The notes below the pieces were generated by a model that was not told the DNA's origin, searched no databases, and saw nothing but the letters and a program-made list of their open reading frames with translations. The position numbers were made by a program, and so were the translations under genes. Source: Chloroflexota bacterium (GTDB lineage Bacteria > Chloroflexota > Anaerolineae > Aggregatilineales > UBA2796). From it: a stretch of DNA of 64,000 bases. The stretch lies in NCBI GenBank assembly GCA_021325095.1, contig JAJPHV010000076.1, positions 1 through 64,000 of the forward strand, written 5' to 3'. Positions within the stretch are counted from its first letter, which is position 1; each line of letters opens with the position of its first letter. Shown piece after piece: positions 1-8,231 of this stretch.

Positions 1-233
1 AGCGTGTGTTGCAGACTGCTGGCATTCAGAAGCAGGTCAGGAAAGGCGTTGCGCCAGTCCCGGAAGTACGGCCACTGGCTGAGGGCGCTCTGGTGTTGGC
101 CCGTCGCTTTATAAGCGTTGCGGCACTGCGCCAACGCCGCGTTGTACACCTCGCGGTGCTGCTCAAGCAGCGTTTCCAATGCCTCCCGCTCTGGCTTTCG
201 GGGATACAGACGGTACTCGTAAGTACGCTTCAC
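1..233 (-). CDS. tnpB: TnpB-family RNA-guided nuclease/transposase, N-terminal fragment (runs off window)
   Basis: Reading leftward from a GTG at 233-231, an open frame continues to the window edge and starts V(M)KRTYEYRLYPRKPERE, the typical opening of IS200/IS605-family OrfB/TnpB proteins (the N-terminal OrfB_Zn/HTH region with the K-x-x-x-x-R-L-Y-P signature). About 77 residues are visible. The RuvC-like and zinc-finger parts, and any reRNA/right end, would lie outside the window to the left. It is divergent from the DUF3090 genes that follow. The start is GTG, so a search for ATG only would miss it. Family assignment is confident; whether the element is intact, and whether a TnpA accompanies it, cannot be seen. 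Confidence 0.8.
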   Translation of the reverse strand, partial: MKRTYEYRLYPRKPEREALETLLEQHREVYNAALAQCRNAYKATGQHQSALSQWPYFRDWRNAFPDLLLNASSLQHT

Positions 234-283
234 TTAGCTGCGCCGCTGCCCTTCAATCTTGTTCGTTCAGTAGATATAAATGA

Positions 284-311
284 ATTGTACCACACGCCGC
301 TAATGTCGCAA
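284..311 (-). promoter_or_regulatory. candidate promoter for tnpB
   Basis: On the minus strand TTGCGA (311-306) is followed by a 16-nt spacer and TACAAT (289-284), about 50 bases upstream of the GTG start of tnpB. The -10 is good and the -35 is moderate. Seen by eye only. Confidence 0.3.
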
Positions 312-398
312 GTGTTCGTTGTCAAGAGAAAGGAGGAGGGGCGCATTCCTCTGTCGCCTAAAGGCGGCAGTCCCCTGCGCCGAATTTTATGGCAAAAA

Positions 399-857
399 GT
401 GAGCGACTCCATTAGCCTGAACCAATCCGTGCGGGCAATTACGGTAGACGCCGTAGGAATGCCGGGCGTGCGCACCTTTTACCTACAGGTTGAACAGGGC
501 GACGGGCGGAGGTGCTCGCTGCTGATGGAAAAGACACAGGCGTTGATGCTGGCTGACCAGATTGAGGATTGCCTGGAAGGGCTGTCACGGCGCTATCCGC
601 AGCTTATACCTGTCAGACCTCTGAACACGCCTGCGCTGCGGGGGCCAGAACCAGAATCGGTCATGTTCCGGGCCGGCCACTTTGCGCTACAATACAACGG
701 TGAGGCCGACCTGATCGGCCTCGAAATTTCCGAACTGCGCGGTATCGACCAGGGTACGCCAGCCGTGTTGCTCGTATGGGCTACACGCCAGCAGATGCAC
801 GCTCTGGCCGATCAGGCCCGGCGCGTGGCCCGCAGCGGATTGGCATCTGCGAGTTGA
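399..857 (+). CDS. DUF3090 family protein, divergent copy (TIGR03847-like)
   Basis: The frame is open from position 6, but family similarity begins at about LNQSVRAITVDAVGMPG, which lines up with LNPVDFITIGTVGPKG in the next gene. I therefore prefer the in-frame GTG at 399 (about 152 aa); ATG at 303 is an alternative with a low-complexity N-terminus. Conserved features shared with the downstream paralogue are the R-TFYLQ strand, a helix rich in E-K-x-Q-A, and the C-terminal segment WATRQQMHALADQA. The copy is more divergent than its neighbour and lies against the left end of the TnpB element, so its natural 5' end may have been altered by the insertion. No biochemical function is established for DUF3090 that I can name. 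Confidence 0.65.
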   Translation: MSDSISLNQSVRAITVDAVGMPGVRTFYLQVEQGDGRRCSLLMEKTQALMLADQIEDCLEGLSRRYPQLIPVRPLNTPALRGPEPESVMFRAGHFALQYNGEADLIGLEISELRGIDQGTPAVLLVWATRQQMHALADQARRVARSGLASAS

Positions 858-892
858 TAACCTGTCCTGACACGAAAGGGTGATTCGAGGGC

Positions 893-1402
893 ATGGCGAA
901 TGTCGAAATCGAACTGAACCCGGTAGATTTCATCACCATCGGCACTGTTGGCCCGAAGGGGCGGCGCCTGTTCCATTTGCAAGCCGGTCGTGGCTCACAG
1001 ATTGTGTCTTTGACCATTGAAAAGGAACAGGCGCGGGCGCTGGCAGAAGCCGTTGCCGAACTCCTCGATGATCTGAATAAGCAGCGTGAAAACACACTCA
1101 GCAGTGACGCGGTGGATATCCGAACGATGAATATGGATCTGCGCGAGCCAATTGATCCACAGTTTCGAGTAGCGCAGATGGGCCTGGGTTACGACGAGGA
1201 GCACGATCTGATCGTGCTGGTCGCACAGGAGTTGGTCGTTGCCGAAGAAGGGCAGGACCCGGAACTGTTACAGCCGGGTGTAGCACGTTTCTGGGCTTCT
1301 CGCCAGCAGATGCGCGCCCTGAGCACTCATGCCCTGGAAGTGGTGCGCCAGGGCCGTGCTGACCCGAAAAGTAACGGACGGTTGTTGTATTATTGGACGT
1401 AA
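893..1402 (+). CDS. DUF3090 family protein (TIGR03847-like)
   Basis: A 169-residue protein with the full family pattern: N-terminal FITIGTVGPKGRRLFHLQAG, a central helix of EKEQARALAEAVAELL type, a strand FRVAQMGLGYDEEHDLIVLVAQ, and the C-terminal block FWASRQQMRALSTHALEVV, ending YYWT. In Actinobacteria this family sits beside SCO1664-family genes, and the same pairing is seen here (31 bp gap to the next gene). It follows a divergent paralogue by 35 bp, so the three genes probably form one transcript. The start ATG follows a purine-rich CGAGGG. Function unknown; the pairing suggests a shared pathway with the kinase-like protein downstream. Confidence 0.85.
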   Translation: MANVEIELNPVDFITIGTVGPKGRRLFHLQAGRGSQIVSLTIEKEQARALAEAVAELLDDLNKQRENTLSSDAVDIRTMNMDLREPIDPQFRVAQMGLGYDEEHDLIVLVAQELVVAEEGQDPELLQPGVARFWASRQQMRALSTHALEVVRQGRADPKSNGRLLYYWT

Positions 1403-1433
1403 TGAGTTGGAGTGGGTAAGTAAGTAACCGGAC

Positions 1434-2192
1434 ATGACGAACCAATATTCGAGCGGCGCGCCCCGCCAGCCCCTCACAATCCCGCAACTGGTCCAACTCC
1501 TCGCCTGCGGTGAGATGCGCGAGGAACACGGGATGCTGCGTTGGAGTTCCAATTACGCATTCCTCGTGTCCATTGCCGAGGGCGATCTATCCGTGCTGGC
1601 CGTCTATAAGCCACAGCGTGGTGAGCGCCCGCTCTGGGACTTCCCGGATGGCACATTGTGCTACCGGGAAGTGGCCGCTTTCGTCGTCTCGAACGCGCTG
1701 GGCTGGCAGCTTGTCCCGCCGACAGTGCTGCGAGAGGGTTCGCGGGGCCTCGGCTCGGTGCAGCTATTTATTCACAACAATCCCGAAGTCAACTATTTCT
1801 CGCTGGATGAGCGCTTCGCCGACCAGTTGAAGCGCTTCGCGGCTTTCGACTACGTGATCAACAATGCAGATCGGAAAGGTGGGCACTGCCTGGTCGATGC
1901 TGACGGCCACGTCTGGGGCATCGATCACGGCATCGGCTTTCACACGGCTCCCAAGTTGCGTACCGTGATCTGGGATTTCGCCGGGCAACCTGTGCCCGAG
2001 CCGCTGCTCAAAGATGTGCAGCGGGTCTGTGCAGAAATCGAAGACCCTTGCAATGCTGTTCGTCTGGAACTCGACAAACTGCTTGCCGACACCGAAGTCC
2101 AGGCCCTGCAGGCCCGGATGCGGCGGCTCGTGCAGCGCCGCGAGTACCCGCGCCCCGGCCCCGGCCCCAACTACCCCTGGCCGCCCGTCTGA
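1434..2192 (+). CDS. SCO1664 family protein (PI3/4-kinase-like fold)
   Basis: A 252-residue protein matching the SCO1664/TIGR03843 family. The N-terminal lobe contains AVYKPQRGERPLWDFPDGTL, where K in VYKP is the likely nucleotide-binding lysine. The catalytic-loop-like segment VINNADRKGGH and the metal-binding-like VWGIDHGIGFH follow, as in phosphatidylinositol 3/4-kinase-like proteins. The C-terminus ends in a Pro-rich tail. It lies 31 bp after the DUF3090 gene in the same direction. The actinobacterial cluster usually also has a histidine-phosphatase-type gene (MSMEG_4193 family); none is present here. The substrate is unknown, and the fold-based kinase assignment is family knowledge, not something proved by this sequence. 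Confidence 0.85.
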   Translation: MTNQYSSGAPRQPLTIPQLVQLLACGEMREEHGMLRWSSNYAFLVSIAEGDLSVLAVYKPQRGERPLWDFPDGTLCYREVAAFVVSNALGWQLVPPTVLREGSRGLGSVQLFIHNNPEVNYFSLDERFADQLKRFAAFDYVINNADRKGGHCLVDADGHVWGIDHGIGFHTAPKLRTVIWDFAGQPVPEPLLKDVQRVCAEIEDPCNAVRLELDKLLADTEVQALQARMRRLVQRREYPRPGPGPNYPWPPV

Positions 2193-2199
2193 GCAGCCC

Positions 2200-4038
2200 T
2201 CACAGCCTCCAGAACAAGACCATACCGATCACGAGGACGACGAAGCAGACAATGGTCAGGCCCCACCCCGCCCGGAAGAAATCACCGAACCGGTAGTTGG
2301 CTGGCCCGATCATGAGCATATTCACCGGATGGGCCAGCGGGGTCAGAAATGAAGCTGAACAGGCGATGGCCGAGGCAACAGCAATGGCCTGTGGGTTGGT
2401 GTGCAGGCTGATGGCTGCGCTGATCACCACTGGCGCAGTGATCAGGGTTGTGACCTGCCCCGCAATGATCTGCGACAGCAAGGCTGTGAACAGGAACGAA
2501 CCTGCCGCAAGGCCCAGTGGGCCGAAGGGCGCTACCAGGCTGACCACCCCCCGTCCAATCGTGTCGGCCAGGCCGGTATTAACCATCGCCAGACTGACCG
2601 GATACATGCCCGCAATCAGAATGATCGCCTGCCATTCCATCGTGTGGTAGGCTTCTTCCATCGTCAGCAGACCCGAAACCAGCATCGCCACCGCAGCGAT
2701 CAAGGTTGCCAGATAGACCGGGAAACCCAAGATGGAGGCAATGATTGCCCCAAAAGTCACGCTTACGGCAAAGGCGGCCTGCCGCCACTGGACAGGCTGA
2801 TCGCCCGGATCGGTTTCCAGGGCGATAAAATCGGAGCTGCGCTGCAAGTTTTTCAGGTTCCTCCGGTCACCAACCATGAGGATCGAGTCGCCCGGACGCA
2901 GTTTCATGTCCGCCACATCGGTGCGATAGCTGCGCCCTTCCCGGCGCAGTGCAACCACAGTAAACCCGTACCGGCTGCGAAAATCCAGCTCTTTAAGGGT
3001 ATGGCCCTCCGCATTTGATTCAGGCGCAAGCACCGCTTCGATGAAGGTGACGCCGCGACTGCTGACATGACCATTGTTGGTTTCTCGCCCAATCTTGAGA
3101 CCCTCGCTCGCCAGTTGGGTAACGCGCTCTTCCCGGCCCACCGTGAGCAGCAGATCACCGGGCCGCACGATCTGATCTGGGCTGGGCGCGAAAACGGCCT
3201 GGCGGCCATGCCAGATCGCCACCACAGCCAGACCCAGGCGTTGCCCGATGCCGATTTGCGCCAGCGACTTGTTGGCGAAGGGCGAGTCCGGCGGAATGCG
3301 CACTTCCCACAACCGTTCACCAAGCTGGTAGACATCCTCCAGTTCGCTACCTGTGCGCCGGGCAACGACCTGCTCCGGCGACGGCTCACGATCAGGGAGC
3401 AGGCGCTTGCCAAACAGAGCAAGATACACGATCCCCGCAATGGCGATCAGCCCGCCGGTGGGCGTAAAGTCCAGGATGTGGAGCGGCGCTTGCGGCGGGT
3501 TCGCCGCGCGCAGCAGATCGCTGGCAATGATGTTGGCTGTGGTGAAATAGGTTGCTGCACCGCCTAGACAACTGCCGTAAGCAACCGGAATGAGCAGCTT
3601 GCTGGGCTTGATGCCTGTGCGCCGTGCCACTTCCATAGCGCTCGGCAGCACCAGCGCGCCGGCAGCCAGGTTGTTCATGAAGAGCGAGAAGAAAGCGGTG
3701 GTCGCCGTCAGCAGGACGATCAGCCGGGTTTCGGATTTGGAGCTGATCGCCAGGATGCCCCTTGCCAGCCACCGGGTGATGCCAGTTTTGTCCAGCGAGC
3801 GAGTGATGACGAACAGGCTGAACAGCGTGACGGTGACCGGTTCGGCCAGCCCGGAAATGGCTTTGATGGCATTATCAGGGGTGTTGGGTGCTCCGAGGAC
3901 CCCCAGACCTAGAAGCTGGGCAACGCCCAGGGCAATTGCTGTAAGAAGTGCCGCGATGTCAAGGCGTACCCGGTTGGTGGTGATCAGGCCCAGTGGGATA
4001 ACGATCAGTGCAATGACAAAGATCTGTGCCAACGACAT
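2200..4038 (-). CDS. SLC13-family permease with two RCK_C (TrkA-C) domains
   Basis: A 612-residue inner-membrane transporter. Residues about 1-205 form N-terminal transmembrane helices (for example FVIALIVIPLGLITTNRVRLD). Two soluble TrkA-C/RCK_C domains follow at about 225-305 (VRPGDLLLTVGREE) and 320-405 (LRPGDSILMVGDRR). Helices return from about 415 to the end (VTTLITAPVVISAAI). This TM-RCK-RCK-TM order is typical of the SLC13/DASS branch, usually annotated as citrate/sulfate-type Na+-coupled anion transporters. The exact substrate cannot be told. The start has an AGGAG 8 bases upstream. It is convergent with the SCO1664 gene (7 bp gap) and is followed upstream by the DUF512 gene in the same direction. 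Confidence 0.85.
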   Translation of the reverse strand: MSLAQIFVIALIVIPLGLITTNRVRLDIAALLTAIALGVAQLLGLGVLGAPNTPDNAIKAISGLAEPVTVTLFSLFVITRSLDKTGITRWLARGILAISSKSETRLIVLLTATTAFFSLFMNNLAAGALVLPSAMEVARRTGIKPSKLLIPVAYGSCLGGAATYFTTANIIASDLLRAANPPQAPLHILDFTPTGGLIAIAGIVYLALFGKRLLPDREPSPEQVVARRTGSELEDVYQLGERLWEVRIPPDSPFANKSLAQIGIGQRLGLAVVAIWHGRQAVFAPSPDQIVRPGDLLLTVGREERVTQLASEGLKIGRETNNGHVSSRGVTFIEAVLAPESNAEGHTLKELDFRSRYGFTVVALRREGRSYRTDVADMKLRPGDSILMVGDRRNLKNLQRSSDFIALETDPGDQPVQWRQAAFAVSVTFGAIIASILGFPVYLATLIAAVAMLVSGLLTMEEAYHTMEWQAIILIAGMYPVSLAMVNTGLADTIGRGVVSLVAPFGPLGLAAGSFLFTALLSQIIAGQVTTLITAPVVISAAISLHTNPQAIAVASAIACSASFLTPLAHPVNMLMIGPANYRFGDFFRAGWGLTIVCFVVLVIGMVLFWRL

Positions 4039-4074
4039 GCGCTTGTCTCCTGCGAAAGAATGTGTCCTTTACGC

Positions 4075-5490
4075 TCACAGGTTTTTCTCGACGGCCCAAC
4101 CCCCATCACGCACGATGGGTTCCGGCAGATCAGGATTCAGCAGCCCAGGCTCGAAGGTCAGCGCATTTCTGCCCTGTACGGCGTCGATCACGTCGCCCAT
4201 CAGGTCGGCCAGCGCCACAGGCCGATCCAGCGCCTGCGCAATGTCATGCGGCGAATGGTCGTCCAGGCTGATGCCGTCCGGGTGGTCGAACATGATACGT
4301 GGCAGGATGATCAAGTTACCCAGGTCGCCCGCCTCTCGCAACTGCGCGATCACGTCTCCGCCCATCAGCAGCCCGGCGACGGTGATACCCTCACCTAGCC
4401 GCGTGTTGGCAATGGCTTTCACGCCGGCCTGCAAACCGGTGGCCGCGCTCAACTCCTGGGCAGCGCGGGCCAGCACCGGGGCGAACAGCCTGGCCGTGAC
4501 CAGCGTGACGCGCTGCACTTTCGGTTTGAGCCGGGTCAGTTCGCGTTTGCGCACACTGGCCCATTCATCCTCGAAGGCGCGCACCATGCCCAGGCCGTTC
4601 TCGTGCAGCGCCAATCCATCGTACCAATCCAACGGCGGCAATGTTCGCCCGGCCACCAGGAACCATTCGTCGGTGGGGTAGACAAAACCGACGCCGAACC
4701 GCTTACGAAACTGTGCCTGCAACTGGTCGCAGGTGTCCAGCGTGGCAACCGCTTCGTCGCGGGTTGTGGTGCGCAGACCGTACCTATGGTGTTTGGTGAG
4801 ACCCACCGGAACGACGCTCACGCTGCGCACCGTCGGCCACAGCGTCGCCAGGTCACGAATGCTGCGCTCCATCGCCGCGCCGTCATTCACGCCGGGCGTG
4901 ATCACCAACTGGGTATGCACTTCAAAATGGTAGTGGGACAGTTCGCGCAGTTGGGCCATGATGTCCGGTGCGTTGGGGTTGCGCAAACACTTGCGGCGTA
5001 GTTCCAGGTCAGTGGCATGGACGGACACGTACAGCGGGCTGAGGTGCTGCTCAATGATCCGCTGCCAGTCGTGCTCGGAAAGATTCGTCAGCGTTACGAA
5101 ATGCCCGAACAGGAACGAATAGCGGTAGTCGTCGTCCTTGATGTACAGCGTGCGGCGCATCCGGTTGGGCATTTGCAGCACAAAGCAGAACTCACACAGG
5201 TTGTTGCAGCGCCGGATGTCGATATCAAAGGTCGGGTGCTGGAATTCCAGCCCAAGCGGCTGATCGTACTGGCGCGGCCCTGCCAGAGTCAGCTCTTGCC
5301 CATCGCGGCGGATCAACAGTTCGAGCCATTCGTCCGCGCCGTAATACTGCACGTCGATCACGTCCTGGCACGGTTGGCCGTTGACGGCCAGCAGCTCATC
5401 GCCAACGTGCACGCCTATCGACTCGGCGGCGCTGCCCGGCACGATGGCTTTGATCAATCCGGCGATGGGCGGTTTTACCTTCGCTGTCAT
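4075..5490 (-). CDS. DUF512 radical SAM protein with N-terminal PDZ-like domain
   Basis: A 471-residue protein. Residues about 8-70 form a PDZ-like domain (AIVPGSAAESIGVHVGDELLAVNGQ). The cluster motif RRCNNLCEFC follows, with cysteines at 95, 99 and 102 (CX3CX2C, canonical for a radical-SAM 4Fe-4S site), then FVLQMPNRMRRTLYIKDDDYR. The DUF512 domain occupies the C-terminal half (VYPTDEWFLVAGRTLPP and GLGMVRAFEDEW). This architecture matches the conserved DUF512/YPO-type radical-SAM family, whose reaction has not been established to my knowledge. Its start codon overlaps the stop of plsC by 4 bp, so it is translated from the same transcript as plsC and the pseudouridine synthase. Confidence 0.88.
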   Translation of the reverse strand: MTAKVKPPIAGLIKAIVPGSAAESIGVHVGDELLAVNGQPCQDVIDVQYYGADEWLELLIRRDGQELTLAGPRQYDQPLGLEFQHPTFDIDIRRCNNLCEFCFVLQMPNRMRRTLYIKDDDYRYSFLFGHFVTLTNLSEHDWQRIIEQHLSPLYVSVHATDLELRRKCLRNPNAPDIMAQLRELSHYHFEVHTQLVITPGVNDGAAMERSIRDLATLWPTVRSVSVVPVGLTKHHRYGLRTTTRDEAVATLDTCDQLQAQFRKRFGVGFVYPTDEWFLVAGRTLPPLDWYDGLALHENGLGMVRAFEDEWASVRKRELTRLKPKVQRVTLVTARLFAPVLARAAQELSAATGLQAGVKAIANTRLGEGITVAGLLMGGDVIAQLREAGDLGNLIILPRIMFDHPDGISLDDHSPHDIAQALDRPVALADLMGDVIDAVQGRNALTFEPGLLNPDLPEPIVRDGGWAVEKNL

Positions 5491-6203
5491 GTCACAAACT
5501 CAATCGTCTCAGTGGTTGCTTTACTCAGATCGCTGTAGAAGCCGCGCCGCGCCGGAGACAGCAGCCTGGCAAGCTGGTACATGGCTTCCTGGGTCATGTG
5601 CGCCATCTCGGCGCGTGGAATGCGCTCGCGTCCCCCGGTCTTGAAACGGAAGGCCGGGCCAAAGGTCAGCGAGATCGGCGCACGGCGCAGGCGTTTCAGG
5701 TTCGCCATGAACTCACGCGATCCCTCGATCCCGACGGGCACAATCGTGGCATTGGCTTTGATGGCAACGTAGGTTACGCCGTCCTTACCTTCGGCCAGTG
5801 CTGGCTGACGATGGCCTTCGGGGGCCATCAAGACGAGATTGCCCGCCTTCAATAGATCGACGGTGTTTTGCAGGGCAGCCCGATCCACTTCACCCCGGCG
5901 GATCGGATAGGCGCCCCACCACCTCATCAGCAACCCGATGACCGGGATGCGGAAGTTCTCGATCTTGGACATCGGCACGACGTAGCGCGGCCTGACCGCA
6001 CCAAGCATCAGGAATGGGTCGAGCGCACCGGTATGGTTCATCATGACAATCGTCGGGCCAGCGGGCGGAATGTGTTCCAATCCCTGAATATTGACATCGA
6101 CGAGCAGGCGGAAACCGATCCCGCGCAGCAAGATGTCGCGCATGATGTGGCGGGCAGTCGTGAATTGATCCTGACGCTGGACAAAATCGGCGCTGAGGTT
6201 CAT
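5487..6203 (-). CDS. plsC: lysophospholipid acyltransferase (PlsC family)
   Basis: A 238-residue membrane-associated acyltransferase that would acylate 1-acyl-glycerol-3-phosphate or a similar lysophospholipid. The catalytic HX4D motif is H57-TGAL-D62, preceded by GPTIVMMN. The acceptor-binding region is YPIRRGEVDRAALQ, and the third block is LVLMAPEGHRQ with the later IVPVGIEGSRE. Length fits the family. It overlaps both neighbours by 4 bp (the ATG of this gene with the stop of the synthase upstream, and its stop with the DUF512 start), so the three are very likely one operon. Which lysolipid is used cannot be read from the sequence. Confidence 0.88.
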   Translation of the reverse strand: MNLSADFVQRQDQFTTARHIMRDILLRGIGFRLLVDVNIQGLEHIPPAGPTIVMMNHTGALDPFLMLGAVRPRYVVPMSKIENFRIPVIGLLMRWWGAYPIRRGEVDRAALQNTVDLLKAGNLVLMAPEGHRQPALAEGKDGVTYVAIKANATIVPVGIEGSREFMANLKRLRRAPISLTFGPAFRFKTGGRERIPRAEMAHMTQEAMYQLARLLSPARRGFYSDLSKATTETIEFVT

Positions 6204-7189
6204 CGTGATCGTTGGTTGGTGCGGCGAGAGGTAGGACGGCGGCCAGGCGGCGCACGGCGCGGCGCGCCTGGTTTACGGACGGCAGGTTTGTGGCCCGTCG
6301 GCGTGCGCCGGGACGAGCGAACAGTGGGTGTCCGGCGCTGGCGGGCAGGCGGGCGGCGAGCGGGGCGCGGCTCCTGCCGTTCTTCGCTGGGTTCGGCAGC
6401 AGCCTTGACCGATTTAGTGGCTGTTTTGCGCGGTTTCGGCTGTGGCCCGGCTTTGCCCCGGTGCGGTGTGCTGTCCGCACTCTTTTGCAGTGCCGCGATC
6501 TCGTCCGGCGTCAGGTAGCGCCATTCGCCGGGCCGGAGCGCGCCGAGGGACAGTGTGTCGAACTGGGTACGCACCAGGCGCGTCACCGGGTGGCCGAGCG
6601 CGGTGGCGATCCGGCGAATCTGGCGTTTGCGGCCCTCGCGCATCGTCACTCGCAGGCGCGTCACGTCCGCATCGCGGGATAGCACCCGGACGTCGGCGGG
6701 TTTGGTCGGGCCGTCGTCCAGCATGACGCCGCGCCGCCAGATGTTGAGCGCGTCCTCAGATACACTGCCGCGCAGCGCCACCTCGTAAACCTTTGGATGT
6801 TCGTAACGTGGGTGGGTAAGCTTCTGAGCCAGTTCGCCGTCGTTGGTCAGGATCAGCAGCCCTTCACTGTCGGCGTCCAGCCGTCCCACCGGGTACAGGT
6901 GGCCCCTGACCGGGATCAGGTCACGCACGGTGCGCCGGTGTTCCTGGGCCTGTGTCCGCACCGCCGTAACAATGCCCATCGGCTTGTTGAGCATGATGTA
7001 CAGACGTTCGCTCTCGATGCGCAGCCGCTGGCCGTCCACGCGAATATCATCGGTGGCAGGGTCAGCTTTGTCGCCCAGCTTTGCCGTATGCCCATTCACC
7101 CAAACACGCCCCTGCGTGATCATCGTTTCTGCCTCGCGCCGGGAGGCAATGCCCGCCTGGGCCATCAGCTTTTGCAGTCGCTCTTGCAT
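6200..7189 (-). CDS. RsuA/RluB-family pseudouridine synthase with basic C-terminal tail
   Basis: A 329-residue protein converting a specific uridine in rRNA to pseudouridine. An S4 RNA-binding domain (MQERLQKLMAQAGIASRREAE) covers about residues 1-60. The catalytic block GRLDADSEGLLILTNDG puts the nucleophilic aspartate at 105. Later motifs are RLVRTQFDTLSLG and EGRKRQIRRI. The core ends near 235. The last 90 or so residues are a low-complexity Arg/Pro/Lys-rich extension, probably disordered and RNA-binding. The family acts on 23S (RluB, RluF) or 16S (RsuA) rRNA; which one is not decided here. It heads the plsC-DUF512 transcript. Confidence 0.9.
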   Translation of the reverse strand: MQERLQKLMAQAGIASRREAETMITQGRVWVNGHTAKLGDKADPATDDIRVDGQRLRIESERLYIMLNKPMGIVTAVRTQAQEHRRTVRDLIPVRGHLYPVGRLDADSEGLLILTNDGELAQKLTHPRYEHPKVYEVALRGSVSEDALNIWRRGVMLDDGPTKPADVRVLSRDADVTRLRVTMREGRKRQIRRIATALGHPVTRLVRTQFDTLSLGALRPGEWRYLTPDEIAALQKSADSTPHRGKAGPQPKPRKTATKSVKAAAEPSEERQEPRPARRPPARQRRTPTVRSSRRTPTGHKPAVRKPGAPRRAPPGRRPTSRRTNQRSR

Positions 7190-7336
7190 ACTCTACAACT
7201 TTTCACATTGTCCGGCACAAGGCTGTTTATAATCGTGGCGTGGGATAGTGTAGCACAGAAAGGACGGCTGCGCACGGGTGAATCCGGGCGAGAAGAACTG
7301 GCGAAGCCCGGCGAACACTCTGCGCGGCGGAAGCCC

Positions 7337-7936
7337 ATGAAACGATACAACTTGCGAACAATCCTGATCGGATGCCTGTTCGTGGTGGCTGCCCTGGCCT
7401 GCAACCTGAGTCTGAAATTGCCCAGTAACCCGAAACCGCCTGTACCGGGTCTGGTTCCACAGGCTTCAGACGCAGACGCCTTCGAGCAGAACTTCCAGCA
7501 GGCCGTGAACCAGGCCGCGCAAAGCGGTACTTTCAGCGCGTCAATTACGCAGCAGCAGTTCTCGTCGTGGTTGGCGCTGCGCGCACCGGGCTACGCCAGG
7601 CAGCAGGGCTACGAGTGGCCGCTCAAGGACGTGCAAGCTGGCCTGGACAACGGGAAGATCACACTCTACGGGGTCATCACACAGCCGAACGTGCCTGAAA
7701 CGCCCGCCCAGGTCATTTTCACGCCATCCATTGACGGCAACGGCGAACTGGCAGTCAGCGTCGAGAGCGGGCAGGTGGGCGTGGTCGGCGTGCCGTCCGA
7801 CATCCTCAAGAATCTGAACAAGACCATCCAGGATGCGCTGGCGTCGCAGCTCAACCAGATCAAGGGGCACTACAGGCTCACCAGCCTGAACGTGGCAGGC
7901 GGCACACTCACCGTAAGCGGACAGGTGGTGCGGTAA
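7337..7936 (+). CDS. predicted lipoprotein, unknown function
   Basis: A 199-residue protein whose ATG at 7337 gives a clean lipoprotein signal: MKRYNLRTILIGCLFVVAALAC with lipobox ALAC and cysteine at position 22. Longer in-frame upstream sequence is open but overlaps the pseudouridine synthase on the other strand and lacks a signal, so I reject that start. After the cysteine a Pro-rich linker (NPKPPVPG) leads to a beta-rich domain with paired segments that look like a calycin or lipoprotein-type fold (GKITLYGVITQPN, GELAVSVESGQVGV, HYRLTSLNVAGGTLTVSG). No enzyme motif. Its partner and role are not recognisable; it is monocistronic. Confidence 0.7.
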   Translation: MKRYNLRTILIGCLFVVAALACNLSLKLPSNPKPPVPGLVPQASDADAFEQNFQQAVNQAAQSGTFSASITQQQFSSWLALRAPGYARQQGYEWPLKDVQAGLDNGKITLYGVITQPNVPETPAQVIFTPSIDGNGELAVSVESGQVGVVGVPSDILKNLNKTIQDALASQLNQIKGHYRLTSLNVAGGTLTVSGQVVR

Positions 7937-8000
7937 TATGCGCCCTGTTGCTCAAGCCACAGGGCCAAGATTACGAAGCATCTTCGAGGCTGAACTAGCC

Positions 8001-8161
8001 CCAATACCTTAGATAAGGAGGGGAGAGGCGGTAGTTTGCCTCACCCCCAACCCCTCTCCACAAGGTGGAGAGGGGCGTCTGGAGCGGTCGGTTCCCCCTC
8101 TCTGCGCAGCGGGGAGGGGGGTCAGGGGGTGAGGCATATCGCCTTAACTTGAAGGTATTGG
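8001..8161. mobile_element. MITE-like element with 8-bp target-site duplication, containing a CCTCACCCC-family repeat
   Basis: The ends are perfect 10-bp inverted repeats: CCAATACCTT at 8001-8010 and AAGGTATTGG at 8152-8161. They are flanked by direct copies of AACTAGCC (7993-8000 and 8162-8169), which reads as a target-site duplication. Inside, TGCCTCACCCCC (from 8037) pairs with GGGGGTGAGGCA (to about 8136) around two smaller hairpins. There is no coding capacity. It lies between the lipoprotein gene (stop 7936) and the SH3b gene (stop 8232). Confidence 0.6.
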
Positions 8162-8169
8162 AACTAGCC

Positions 8170-8217
8170 CGCTGAAGCGGGCTTTGTCGATTCAGCCCGG
8201 TGCTTCCAGCGCCGGGC
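8170..8217 (-). repeat. 48-nt dispersed repeat, copy 1
   Basis: On the minus strand this reads GCCCGGCGCTGGAAGCACCG followed by GGCTGAATCGACAAAGCCCG and CTTCAGCG. A second, highly similar copy is at 54930-54976. It contains two hairpins (GCCCGGCGCTgg...CCGGGC and AGCCCGCTtcAGCGGGCT, the latter extending to 8165). It sits just past the stop of the SH3b gene and may act as a bidirectional terminator. Confidence 0.6.
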
Positions 8218-8231
8218 GTATTCCGTTCTCC

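Noticed and set aside
6-398. N-terminal part of the open frame starting at position 6 as part of the DUF3090 protein
   Set aside because: It overlaps the TnpB gene on the other strand and has no similarity to the family; the domain begins after about 399.
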